From Edwardsiella tarda ATCC 15947 = NBRC 105688 (GTDB lineage Bacteria > Pseudomonadota > Gammaproteobacteria > Enterobacterales > Enterobacteriaceae), in assembly GCF_003113495.2 (NCBI RefSeq), contig NZ_CP084506.1:2232001-2296000 (forward strand): 64,000 bases of DNA, given 5' to 3'. Position numbers and translations under genes: made by a program. Shown here piece after piece: positions 37,660 through 46,085 of the stretch. How positions within the stretch are numbered: position 1 is the stretch's first letter; every line of letters begins with the position of its first letter. The notes below the pieces were generated by a model. That model saw nothing but the letters and a program-made list of their open reading frames with translations, ran no database searches and was not told the DNA's origin.

Positions 37660-39468
37660 GTGCAGCCAGGCGGATTCTTGTATAATTGTTTTTTTCTGAC
37701 TGACGATGATTTGACAACGTTGAGCAACTTCCGACTAGAGTGGCAATCGCTACTGCCCGATACAACTCCTTATACCTCTGTGTTCAGCAGTGCCGCCGCG
37801 CTGTCGGCCATCACCTTTGCCGAGTATCAGCCCCGTTTGGAGAATAGCCTGGCTCACTTCTGCCACGCCCATGCCCCCAGCCCCTTTATGCTGGTCAAGG
37901 CTGACTGCGATGGTGAGCACCTCACGCGTCTGCAACACGCCGTCGAGGCACTACTGCCCCCTGGCGAGCTATATGGTAGCCGCTACGATATTACACCGGA
38001 CCAGATTCGTGTCGCGCCCGCCACACAGCCGAGCGATAACCTGGCGGCCAGCCAGCGAGTGCTCAGCGCCGAATGGTGTGAGGGTGAGCAGCTATTTGGC
38101 ACCGTGCGCCAGAGTAAGAACGGGCTCCAGCTACAGCCCGGCCTGGTGCATCAAGCCAACGGGGGCGTACTGATCCTATCGCTGCGAACCTTGCTGGCAC
38201 AGCCGCTACTGTGGATGCGCCTCAAACAGTTCGTCACCAGCGGGCGTTTTCAGTGGCTAGCGCCGGACGAAAGTCGGCCATTGCCACAGTCCATCCCCGA
38301 GATGCCGTTGCAGTTAAAGATCTTGCTGGTCAGTGACCGCGAGGGGCTGGCCGACTTCCAAGAGTTGGAACCCGAATTGTGCGCCAGCGCGCTGTATGGC
38401 GAGTTCGAAGTCGATATGCCCTTGATGGATGAGGAGGACATGCGGCGCTGGTGCGCCCTGGTCACGACCCTGGCGGCCGAGCAACACCTTCCCCCCATCG
38501 AGCAAGACGCCTGGCCACTGCTGGTGCGCAGCGCCGTACGCTATAGCGGCGATCAGAACCTATTGCCACTCAATCCCGTCATGCTAGGGCGCCTACTGCG
38601 CGAAGCCGCGCTGTATGCCGATCCACACATCAACGCCGAGGCGCTCAGTCAAGCGCAAACTGCCCGTCGTTGGCGCGAGAGCTATCTGGCCGAGCGCATG
38701 CATGATGAGATCGAGATCGGGCAGTTACTGATCGAGACCGAAGGCGCCGCCATCGGCCAGATCAATGGCCTGTCCGTCTTGGAGTATCCCGGCCATCCCC
38801 TGCTCTTCGGCGAGCCGTCACGCATCAGCTGTGTGGTCTATCAGGGTGACGGCGAGTTCACGGATGTGGAGCGTAAAGCCGAACTGGGTGGCAATCTGCA
38901 TGCCAAGGGGATGATGATCATGCAGGCCTTCCTGATCGCCGAGTTGGAGCTGGATCAGCAACTGCCCTTCTCCGCCTCGCTGGTCTTCGAGCAATCCTAC
39001 GGTGAGGTCGATGGCGACAGCGCCTCCCTGGCCGAACTGTGCGCGCTGATCAGTGCCCTGGCCATGGTCCCCATCGACCAACAGATCGCCGTGACGGGTT
39101 CCGTCGACCAATTCGGCCATGTGCAGCCCATCGGGGGCGTTAACGAGAAGATCGAAGGCTTCTTCGAGGCCTGCCAACGCCGTGGCTTGACCGGGAAGCA
39201 AGGGGTGATCATCCCCGCGACCAATGTCCGTCACCTCTGCCTCAGCGACGAGGTCGTCGAGGCGGTCAAGGCAGGAACCTTCCATCTCTGGGCGGTCGAG
39301 AACGCCGAGGATGCCCTGCCGTTACTGACCGGCGTCGCCTATCTCAGCGAGAATGGCCCCAGCTTGTTGGGCGCCATCCAGGCGCGTATCGCCGCCGCCA
39401 ACCCCTTGTTAGATCGGCGCCAACTGCCTTGGCCGCTGCGCTGGTTAAACTGGTTCGGTCGTGGCTGA
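37660..39468 (+). CDS. ycbZ: Lon-like protease YcbZ (LonH)
   Basis: The 602-residue protein has an N-terminal degenerate AAA-like part without a Walker A motif and a C-terminal Lon protease domain with the Ser-Lys dyad: S454 in VDGDSAS and K497 in GGVNEKIEGF. E. coli YcbZ has 586 residues. The GTG start at 37660 has GGAG six bases upstream; its first 25 residues are extra relative to E. coli, and a TTG start near residue 21 would restore the family N-terminus. TATAAT near 37680 inside this extra part also hints at a later start. It precedes fabA, as in E. coli. Confidence 0.92.
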   Translation: MQPGGFLYNCFFLTDDDLTTLSNFRLEWQSLLPDTTPYTSVFSSAAALSAITFAEYQPRLENSLAHFCHAHAPSPFMLVKADCDGEHLTRLQHAVEALLPPGELYGSRYDITPDQIRVAPATQPSDNLAASQRVLSAEWCEGEQLFGTVRQSKNGLQLQPGLVHQANGGVLILSLRTLLAQPLLWMRLKQFVTSGRFQWLAPDESRPLPQSIPEMPLQLKILLVSDREGLADFQELEPELCASALYGEFEVDMPLMDEEDMRRWCALVTTLAAEQHLPPIEQDAWPLLVRSAVRYSGDQNLLPLNPVMLGRLLREAALYADPHINAEALSQAQTARRWRESYLAERMHDEIEIGQLLIETEGAAIGQINGLSVLEYPGHPLLFGEPSRISCVVYQGDGEFTDVERKAELGGNLHAKGMMIMQAFLIAELELDQQLPFSASLVFEQSYGEVDGDSASLAELCALISALAMVPIDQQIAVTGSVDQFGHVQPIGGVNEKIEGFFEACQRRGLTGKQGVIIPATNVRHLCLSDEVVEAVKAGTFHLWAVENAEDALPLLTGVAYLSENGPSLLGAIQARIAAANPLLDRRQLPWPLRWLNWFGRG

Positions 39469-39479
39469 TCGGACTTGTT
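39463..39479 (+). promoter_or_regulatory. Probable FadR site upstream of fabA
   Basis: GGCTGATCGGACTTGTT agrees with the FadR consensus AACTGGTCNGACCAGTT at 11 of 16 fixed positions. It directly precedes the FabR operator, the arrangement in E. coli where FadR activates fabA. Confidence 0.55.
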
Positions 39480-39480
39480 C

Positions 39481-39498
39481 AGCGTACACCTGTTAGCT
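39481..39498 (+). promoter_or_regulatory. FabR operator upstream of fabA
   Basis: AGCGTACACCTGTTAGCT closely matches the FabR palindrome AGCGTACA-N2-TGTNNGCT. It lies 39 bases before the fabA ATG. FabR represses fabA and fabB according to the saturation of acyl thioesters. Confidence 0.85.
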
Positions 39499-39536
39499 AA
39501 GATGGGCGCTTCATTGGATAAAGGCTGACGAGAATT

Positions 39537-40055
39537 ATGGTAGATAAACGCGAGTCCTATACAAAGGCGGATCTGGAAGCATCGGGTCGTGGTGAGCTGT
39601 TCGGCGCAGGCGGACCTCCGCTGCCATCAGGCAACATGCTGATGATGGATCGCGTCATCAAGATGACGGAAGATGGTGGTAACCACAACAAGGGTTACGT
39701 TGAAGCGGAGCTGGATATCAATCCGGATCTGTGGTTCTTCGCCTGCCACTTCGTCGGTGATCCGGTGATGCCGGGCTGCCTCGGCCTGGATGCCATGTGG
39801 CAGTTGGTCGGTTTCTACCTCGGTTGGCTGGGTGGCGAAGGCAAAGGCCGCGCACTGGGCGTCGGCGAGGTCAAGTTCACCGGTCAGGTACTACCGACGG
39901 CGAAGAAGGTCACCTACCGCATTCACTTCAAGCGCGTCATCAACCGTAAGCTGATCATGGGTCTGGCGGATGGCGAGGTGCTCGTCGACGGTAAATTGAT
40001 CTACACCGCCAGCGACCTCAAGGTTGGCCTGTTCAAAGACACCAGCGCTTTCTAA
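39537..40055 (+). CDS. fabA: FabA, 3-hydroxydecanoyl-ACP dehydratase/isomerase
   Basis: The 172-residue hot-dog-fold enzyme introduces the cis double bond in unsaturated fatty acid synthesis. Catalytic residues are H71 ([14 protein letters not shown]) and D85 ([11 protein letters not shown]). Length equals E. coli FabA (172). Its start ATG is at 39537 and codons are biased as in highly expressed genes. FadR and FabR sites precede it. Confidence 0.98.
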   Translation: MVDKRESYTKADLEASGRGELFGAGGPPLPSGNMLMMDRVIKMTEDGGNHNKGYVEAELDINPDLWFFACHFVGDPVMPGCLGLDAMWQLVGFYLGWLGGEGKGRALGVGEVKFTGQVLPTAKKVTYRIHFKRVINRKLIMGLADGEVLVDGKLIYTASDLKVGLFKDTSAF

Positions 40056-40078
40056 ACGCGCAAGGCGGTCTATGGATT

Positions 40079-40107
40079 AAAAACGCAGCTATGCTGCGTT
40101 TTTTTAT
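40079..40107. terminator. Bidirectional terminator between fabA and rmf
   Basis: AAAACGCAGC and GCTGCGTTTT pair around TAT, with A and T tracts on both sides, so it can serve fabA on the plus strand and rmf on the minus strand. Confidence 0.88.
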
Positions 40108-40181
40108 TGTCGAGCTATGCGCTTAGAGGGCAAGAACCCCCACGAAATGGAGGTTCTGCTTATCGAATCGTGGCGGTCGCG

Positions 40182-40355
40182 CTAGGCTACCGCAATGAGA
40201 GACCTGTCTTCCATGGCCTGCCGCCAGCCTCCCAGCCAGTAGGAACGAGCGTCCAGAGAGTGATAGGGACAAATTTCCTTAGAGCGTCCTGCAATGCCCG
40301 CTTGATAGCCTCGGGCCTGTGCCCTTTCCAGACGATCGCGTTTCTGTCTCTTCAT
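40182..40355 (-). CDS. rmf: Ribosome modulation factor
   Basis: A 57-codon frame on the minus strand codes MKRQKRDRLERAQARGYQ, then AGIAGRSKEICPYHSLDA and a SYWLGGWRQAMEDR end, which is the RMF family almost throughout (E. coli 55 residues). RMF binds 70S ribosomes in stationary phase and drives 100S dimer formation, shielding the tRNA and peptidyl-transferase sites. AGGG lies before the ATG (AAAAAAGGC region). Position between fabA and pqiC matches E. coli. The frame is short and easily missed. Confidence 0.96.
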   Translation of the reverse strand: MKRQKRDRLERAQARGYQAGIAGRSKEICPYHSLDARSYWLGGWRQAMEDRSLIAVA

Positions 40356-40548
40356 GCCTTTTTTCCCTCATGATTACACTGGTGGAAAGAAAACAGTGGT
40401 CGGCAGCCGCCGCCACCCTTAACCAATAGCTATTTTTAGCCACCAGGTCAATGATGAAAATTTATCCAGCGATCACACTTTCTTCTCTTTGACTGCGCGC
40501 TAGCGCACACCGCCTATCGCCGCGGTCAGTTAATCGATTGAGGGACAT

Positions 40549-40585
40549 AAAAAAAACGCTCGCCACCGAGTCAGGGGGGCGAGCG
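40549..40585 (-). terminator. Intrinsic terminator of the pqi operon
   Basis: On the minus strand CGCTCGCC and GGCGAGCG pair around a loop of about ten bases and are followed by eight Ts. It lies 34 bases after the pqiC stop. Confidence 0.9.
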
Positions 40586-40618
40586 CGTTAATGCAGAGGA
40601 TTTACACGCTGTAACGCT

Positions 40619-41188
40619 TTATCCGGCGCGGGCGATCTGCCCCGCCATCGCGGCGATCTCCTGTTGCCAGGCTTGCCCCAGCGTGCGCACCAACGCATCA
40701 TAGCCGTCGCCCTGTTGCGGCAACACGATGTGGAACGCTCGCTGCGTCAATACCCCCTGGTGGATCAATAGCCATTCACCGGCGACCACCACCTTACCAT
40801 CGTAACGGCCATAGAAGGCATTGATATTCACCGTCAGGCTATCCTGACTCATGCCTAGGGGTTGGGTCGAAACCAACCAACCCGGCATCGCCGCCCCCAA
40901 CCCGGCGACCAGAGATTGCGTCAGTTGCTGACTCAACGGACTGGCCCACAAGTTGTTACTGGCGGTGACGAACTGCACATCGCTCTGCTGATAGACAACG
41001 CCCATCCCCCCCAGTAAATCGGCCACATTCACCGGCTGCACCCACAACTGGTGCGGCTGCGCCGCCGTTTGCGTCACCGCACGACTCACCGCCGGCTCGA
41101 CCGGCAGTTGGTAGTACTGCTTCGAGCCGGCACCGCTACAGGCGCTCAGCACCAGAGCCGCCAGCAGGATCATCCCTCTCTTCATCAT
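40619..41188 (-). CDS. pqiC: PqiC, outer-membrane lipoprotein of the Pqi complex
   Basis: A 189-residue lipoprotein with signal MMKRGMILLAALVLSAC and lipobox LSAC (C17). The mature DUF330/ABC-type auxiliary domain starts YYQLPVEP. PqiC docks the PqiB tunnel at the outer membrane in intermembrane lipid transport. Its ATG overlaps the pqiB stop by four bases. It is the last gene of pqiABC. Confidence 0.95.
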   Translation of the reverse strand: MMKRGMILLAALVLSACSGAGSKQYYQLPVEPAVSRAVTQTAAQPHQLWVQPVNVADLLGGMGVVYQQSDVQFVTASNNLWASPLSQQLTQSLVAGLGAAMPGWLVSTQPLGMSQDSLTVNINAFYGRYDGKVVVAGEWLLIHQGVLTQRAFHIVLPQQGDGYDALVRTLGQAWQQEIAAMAGQIARAG

Positions 41189-42822
41189 TTCGCTCCCTTG
41201 GGATGTGGATCTTTCCCCGCCGGTGCCTCAAACACCAGCGCGTTGCTCTTCTCATTCAGGGTGCGCAGCACGGGTTGCAGTTCGCGCAACACCTGATCTA
41301 AGTGTTGGAGATCACCCACCATCTGGTTATACGCCGGCGAACCGGGTTGAATCCCCTTGATGGTACGATTGAGCTCAATCAGCGACTGCCGCAGATCTGC
41401 CGGCAACGACTGCATCGCCTTGCTGGACAGGATCCCGTTCAATGCATCCAGAGTTTCCTGCGTCTTACGCATGGTATCCTGGCTGGTCTTCAGCGTTGCG
41501 GTTGCCGACTTGACCATCGGCTCCAGCGGCAAGGCGTTGAACTTATCCAACACCGCCGTCACCTTCTGCTGCAGCTGTGCCAGCCCACCACTGACGGTTG
41601 GCATCAGCGGAATACCATCGATCACATCCGGCCCCTTCCACGGCTTGGTATTAGGATAGAAATCCAGATCGATATAGAGCGCCCCCGTCAGCAGGTTGCT
41701 CGACTTCAACGCCGCCCGCAGACCGCCATGGCGGATCGCGAGCAGATGCTTACGCAGATCGAAATCCGGTCCCATATTGGTATCGATACGCTCCGGCTCA
41801 ATATGCACCAACACCGGTATACGATAATCGGCATCGAGGCGCTGATTGAGCCCCTTGACGAAGAAGGGCACCTGGGCGACGGTTCCCAAGCGGATACCAC
41901 GAAACTCGACCGGCGCCCCAACCTGCAGGCCACGGATCGAATCGGCGAAGAACATCAACATATCGAAGTGTTCGGTATAGAGCGAATCCTGAATGCTACT
42001 CTGGTTGTCATACAACACGTAGTCGCTCATGTTCGCCACCTCTTTCCCCGGCGTCAGTCCTTGCGGCACATCGAAGCTCACGCCGCCGCTCAGCAGCGTC
42101 GCCAAGGATCCCATCTGAACGCGCATCCCCTGCGCCGACACGTCGAAGGAGATGCCGCTGTCCACCCAGAAACGCACATTTTCGGTCACCAGGGTGTCAT
42201 AAGGGGCGGCGATAAACAGCTGATAGGTGATCTTACGCGCCTTGGTATCGAAGCCGCTGGTCTCTACCGAACCGACACGCAAACCACGGAATAGCACCGG
42301 ATCGCCCGGATTCAGTTGCCCGGCCTTGTCACTGGCCAGCATGATGCGAATACCTTTGGCATCCGGCGGCGCCAGCGGGGGCTGATCGAGTAGCTTGAAC
42401 TCGCGCTGCTCGCTATCCGACGATCCCGGCTGCAGTTCGATGTAGGCTCCGGACAGCAAAGTCCCCAGCCCCGAGATCCCCTCGCGGCCAATCTGCGGCT
42501 TCACCACCCAGAATGTACTGTCCTTACGCAGCAGTTTTTCCATGCCACTCTGTAGTCGCGCCTTCACCATCACCTGATCCAGGTTATCGCTGAGGGTGAC
42601 GCTCTCCACCGTACCGACATCCACGCTACGGCTCTTGATCGCCGTCTTCCCCGCGACGATCCCTTCGGCGTTTTGCGTGATCAGCGTTACCTCGGGCCCC
42701 TGGTGACTAAAATGGTAAAAAATGATCCAGGCACCGATCAGTGCCGTCAGTATTGGGATGATCCAAACCGGCGACCAGCGTTTAATACGCTCGATTTGCG
42801 CCGTTGCGTGTTTATCTACCAT
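41185..42822 (-). CDS. pqiB: PqiB, MCE-domain lipid-transport tunnel protein
   Basis: The 545-residue protein (E. coli 546) has one N-terminal TM helix (WSPVWIIPILTALIGAWIIFY), three MCE domains (about residues 45-135, 160-225 and 290-390) and a C-terminal helical needle. Hexamers form a tunnel that spans the periplasm for lipid movement. MCE starts such as GPEVTLITQNAEGIVAGKTAIKS are visible. Three bases separate it from pqiA. Confidence 0.96.
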   Translation of the reverse strand: MVDKHATAQIERIKRWSPVWIIPILTALIGAWIIFYHFSHQGPEVTLITQNAEGIVAGKTAIKSRSVDVGTVESVTLSDNLDQVMVKARLQSGMEKLLRKDSTFWVVKPQIGREGISGLGTLLSGAYIELQPGSSDSEQREFKLLDQPPLAPPDAKGIRIMLASDKAGQLNPGDPVLFRGLRVGSVETSGFDTKARKITYQLFIAAPYDTLVTENVRFWVDSGISFDVSAQGMRVQMGSLATLLSGGVSFDVPQGLTPGKEVANMSDYVLYDNQSSIQDSLYTEHFDMLMFFADSIRGLQVGAPVEFRGIRLGTVAQVPFFVKGLNQRLDADYRIPVLVHIEPERIDTNMGPDFDLRKHLLAIRHGGLRAALKSSNLLTGALYIDLDFYPNTKPWKGPDVIDGIPLMPTVSGGLAQLQQKVTAVLDKFNALPLEPMVKSATATLKTSQDTMRKTQETLDALNGILSSKAMQSLPADLRQSLIELNRTIKGIQPGSPAYNQMVGDLQHLDQVLRELQPVLRTLNEKSNALVFEAPAGKDPHPKGAK

Positions 42823-42825
42823 CGC

Positions 42826-44085
42826 TTATTCCTGCTCCCCAGTAGTCAATTTGCCCTCTCGATCCCAAAGCAAGCGGGGATCAAACACCATCGCCGAGAT
42901 CATCGTGATGATGACCACGGCAGCAAACAAAATCGCCCCGACATCGGGGTAAATACTCATCAGACGCCCCATACTCACCAATGAGGAGAGCACGGCGATG
43001 ACAAACACGTCGATCATCGACCAGCGACCGACGAACTCGACAATCTCATAGATAGTATGCATACGCTCACTGTCGCGACGTACGCCATGGCGGGTCGACC
43101 AACACAGCCAGGCGATCGCCAAGATCTTCAACGATGGCACCATGATACTGGCGATGAAGATCACCATCGCCACCGGGTAAGATCCCTCGCCCCATAACAG
43201 GATCACCCCGGCCATGATGGTTGATGTCAGCTTACTGCCTAACGCTTGAGTCACCATAATGGGCAATAAGTTGGCGGGGATATACAGCATCAACGCCGTC
43301 ACCAACAGGGCTAACGTCCATTGCAGGCTGTTGCGACGCCGAGCATAACCCGTCGTCAGGCATCGCGGACACTGGCGCTGCGTCATCGGCAGAATGGCGG
43401 TGCAGCAGGCGCAGGAACGGACTCCCTGGCGTAGCCCGCTCTCTCCGCTATGGTAGGGCACGGCACAGGGGGGTTGTGGCGCAATATCATCCCAGAGCAG
43501 ACGACGATCGACCATCTGAAAGGCGCGTACCTGTAACAGGCAAAAGAGGCAGTAAGCCCAAAAACTGCTACCGACCCCCACGTCACCATAGGCCATCAAC
43601 TTAACAAAACTGACCAATACCCCGGCGAGAAAGATCTCGACCATACACCAAGTGCGGCACTGTAGCAGAATACGCGCTAACCCCACCCGTAGGGGGTGAG
43701 GCAACGGTACCCGTAGAGAGAGCAGGATGATCACCACCATGCAGAAGGCGGGGATCAGCTGTACGAAAATCATAAACAGCGTCGCGATGCTGATATAGTT
43801 CTCCGCCATCAGCATACTCGGGATCTGGATCAGCGTGATGGCGTTGCTCAGCCCAGCCACCGACATGGTGACGAACGAAAACAGATTCGCCACCAGCAGC
43901 AGAAACAAAGCGCTGCATGCATACAGCGTCGGCTGAAGATGCGGGTGGCGCCAGCGCATCGCCAACGTGGTTCCACAGCGTGGACAGACGCTCTTCATTC
44001 CCCATGCCAGACGTGGCAGCGTGACCAACATGTCACACTGTGGGCAGAGCATGTGAGCGTCGGCTGGATCCTGTGTATTGCACAT
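42826..44085 (-). CDS. pqiA: PqiA, inner-membrane protein of the Pqi complex
   Basis: A 419-residue protein (E. coli 417) with two homologous halves, each a zinc-ribbon-like CxxC pair (CPQCDMLV, CPRCGTTL; CACCTAIL, CPRC) followed by four TM helices. It is thought to feed lipids to PqiB. GGATAACGAT precedes the ATG. A strong terminator hairpin lies just upstream (44102-44143), so transcription must start within or near it or read through. Confidence 0.95.
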   Translation of the reverse strand: MCNTQDPADAHMLCPQCDMLVTLPRLAWGMKSVCPRCGTTLAMRWRHPHLQPTLYACSALFLLLVANLFSFVTMSVAGLSNAITLIQIPSMLMAENYISIATLFMIFVQLIPAFCMVVIILLSLRVPLPHPLRVGLARILLQCRTWCMVEIFLAGVLVSFVKLMAYGDVGVGSSFWAYCLFCLLQVRAFQMVDRRLLWDDIAPQPPCAVPYHSGESGLRQGVRSCACCTAILPMTQRQCPRCLTTGYARRRNSLQWTLALLVTALMLYIPANLLPIMVTQALGSKLTSTIMAGVILLWGEGSYPVAMVIFIASIMVPSLKILAIAWLCWSTRHGVRRDSERMHTIYEIVEFVGRWSMIDVFVIAVLSSLVSMGRLMSIYPDVGAILFAAVVIITMISAMVFDPRLLWDREGKLTTGEQE

Positions 44086-44101
44086 ATCGTTATCCAGTTA
44101 T

Positions 44102-44143
44102 AAAAAAGCCTGACATGCCGCGCCCCGCGCGGCCATCAGGCTG
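44102..44143 (-). terminator. Intrinsic terminator after uup, directly ahead of pqiA
   Basis: On the minus strand AGCCTGA(T) and (T)GTCAGGCT enclose an inner GCCGCGC/GCGCGGC stem and are followed by TTTTTTAT. The T tract ends about 17 bases before the pqiA ATG. Confidence 0.85.
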
Positions 44144-44171
44144 ATGATGATCCCTGCGACTATAGCCTCAA

Positions 44172-46082
44172 TCAGCTAGCGTTTTTTTGCGTTTCAAGGG
44201 ATTCCCAGCGCGCATAGGCCTCTTCTAACGCTTGCTCGCTATCGGCTAACGCCTGCAAGACCGGTTGAGTCTCGCCGTGCGGCAAGGTAAAGAAGGCCGG
44301 ATCGGCAACACGCTGCTGCAGCTCGCTCACCTGCTCCTCCAGCGTCTCAATACGTTGCGGCAGCTGCTCCAGCTCCCTCAACTGATTGTAGCTCAGCTTG
44401 GTGTTGCTGCGTCGGCGCTCCACCTTCGCCTCTTCCTTCACCGGCGGCGCGCTGACCACGGCGACCGGCTGACGCAACGCCTGCGAGGCGGACTGCTGTT
44501 GATGTGCATCGGCATAACCACCGGCGTAATGGCCGATGACCCCATCGCCCTCGAAGATCCAGCAGTCGGTCACGCAGTTATCGACAAACTGACGATCATG
44601 GCTGACCAGTAGCACCGTTCCCGGATAATTGGCGACCAACTCCTCCAGCAGTTCTAGGGTTTCGATGTCCAAATCGTTGGTCGGTTCATCGAGCACCAGC
44701 AAATTACTCGGTTTTAGGAACAATCTCGCCAACAATAGGCGGTTACGCTCGCCGCCGGACAGCGCCCGTACCGGCGTCATCGCCCGCTTGGGATGGAAGA
44801 GGAAGTCTTGCAGATAACCGAGCACGTGACGAGAGCGCCCATTGACCATCACCTCCTGTTTCCCTTCCGCCAAGTTATCCATCACCGTCTTGTCGGGGCC
44901 CAGTTCGGCGCGATGCTGGTCGAAATAGGCGATCTCCAACTTGGTACCGCAGCGTACCCGGCCGCTATCGGGTGCCAGTTGGCCGAGCATCAGCTTCAGC
45001 AACGTGGTCTTACCGCAGCCGTTGGCCCCCACCAGCGCGATCTTGTCGCCGCGCTGCACCTGAGCCGAGAAGTCTCGCACCAGGGTCCGCTCGCCGCACC
45101 GGTAGCTGACATCTTCCAGTTCAAAGACGATCTTACCGGAGCGCAGCGCCTCTTCGGCCTGCATCCGGGCGTTCCCCTGCTGCGCACGGCGTTGGGCATG
45201 CTCCTGACGCATCGATTTCAGGGCGCGAACACGCCCCTCGTTACGAGTACGGCGCGCCTTGATCCCTTGACGGATCCACGCCTCTTCCTGCGCCAAACGC
45301 CGATCGAACTCGGCATTCTGTAACTCCTCGACCCGTAGCGCCTCCTCCTTACCGACCAGGTAGGCATCGTAGTCTCCCGGCCAGGAGACCAATTTACCCC
45401 GGTCGAGATCGACAATACGCGTCGCCATGGCGCGGATAAAGGCACGGTCATGGGAGATAAAGATAATGCTGCCGCTGAACTCCTTGAGGAACCCCTCCAG
45501 CCAGGTGATGGTATCGATATCCAGATGGTTCGTCGGCTCATCCAGCAACAATACATCCGGCTCGCACACCAGGGCACGCGCCAACGCCGCCTTACGCAGC
45601 CACCCACCGGAGAGCGACGACAGCGCGGCGTCGGCCTCTAACCCCAACTTGGTCAATACATCCCGGATACGGGTATCCATGCGCCAGATCCCCTGGTGCT
45701 CCAGGCGCTCCTGCAAGTCGGCCAGTTGACGCAGGTGTTGTTCGCTAGGATCACGCTCGACCTTACGCAGCAATTCGTGGTAATCGCGTAGCTGCTGAGC
45801 CTGTTCGGCTACCCCGTCCGCGACGAAGTCGAAGACCGAACCGGCGACATCGCGCGGCGGGTCCTGTTGCAGGCGGGAAACCACCAGATCCTGGGCATAC
45901 ACCACCCGCCCATCATCCAGCGCCAGTTCACGCCCGAGGATCTTCAGCAGGGTCGACTTCCCCGCCCCGTTACGCCCGACCAAGCAGACGCGTTCATTCG
46001 GCTCGATATGCAACTCGGCATTATCCAGCAGCGGCGCATCGCTAAAGGAGAGCCAGGCGCCAGAAAGACTGATCAAAGACAT
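44172..46082 (-). CDS. uup: Uup, ABC-F ATPase
   Basis: The 636-residue protein (E. coli 635) carries two ABC domains with Walker A GRNGAGKSTLLK and GANGCGKTTLLK, signatures LSGGWLRKAALA and LSGGERNRLLLA, and Walker B LLLDEPTNHLD and LVLDEPTNDLD. There are no TM segments, as in all ABC-F proteins. A charged linker joins the domains, and a C-terminal coiled coil (about 555-630) binds DNA in E. coli Uup. It affects transposon precise excision and ribosome function. It starts three bases after rlmL ends. Confidence 0.96.
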   Translation of the reverse strand: MSLISLSGAWLSFSDAPLLDNAELHIEPNERVCLVGRNGAGKSTLLKILGRELALDDGRVVYAQDLVVSRLQQDPPRDVAGSVFDFVADGVAEQAQQLRDYHELLRKVERDPSEQHLRQLADLQERLEHQGIWRMDTRIRDVLTKLGLEADAALSSLSGGWLRKAALARALVCEPDVLLLDEPTNHLDIDTITWLEGFLKEFSGSIIFISHDRAFIRAMATRIVDLDRGKLVSWPGDYDAYLVGKEEALRVEELQNAEFDRRLAQEEAWIRQGIKARRTRNEGRVRALKSMRQEHAQRRAQQGNARMQAEEALRSGKIVFELEDVSYRCGERTLVRDFSAQVQRGDKIALVGANGCGKTTLLKLMLGQLAPDSGRVRCGTKLEIAYFDQHRAELGPDKTVMDNLAEGKQEVMVNGRSRHVLGYLQDFLFHPKRAMTPVRALSGGERNRLLLARLFLKPSNLLVLDEPTNDLDIETLELLEELVANYPGTVLLVSHDRQFVDNCVTDCWIFEGDGVIGHYAGGYADAHQQQSASQALRQPVAVVSAPPVKEEAKVERRRSNTKLSYNQLRELEQLPQRIETLEEQVSELQQRVADPAFFTLPHGETQPVLQALADSEQALEEAYARWESLETQKNAS

Positions 46083-46085
46083 CGC

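Noticed and set aside
40107..40373. 88-codon plus-strand ORF after fabA
   Set aside because: It covers the rmf gene, which is on the opposite strand and matches its family throughout.
41302..42294. 330-codon plus-strand ORF opposite pqiB
   Set aside because: Antisense shadow of a clearly conserved MCE gene.
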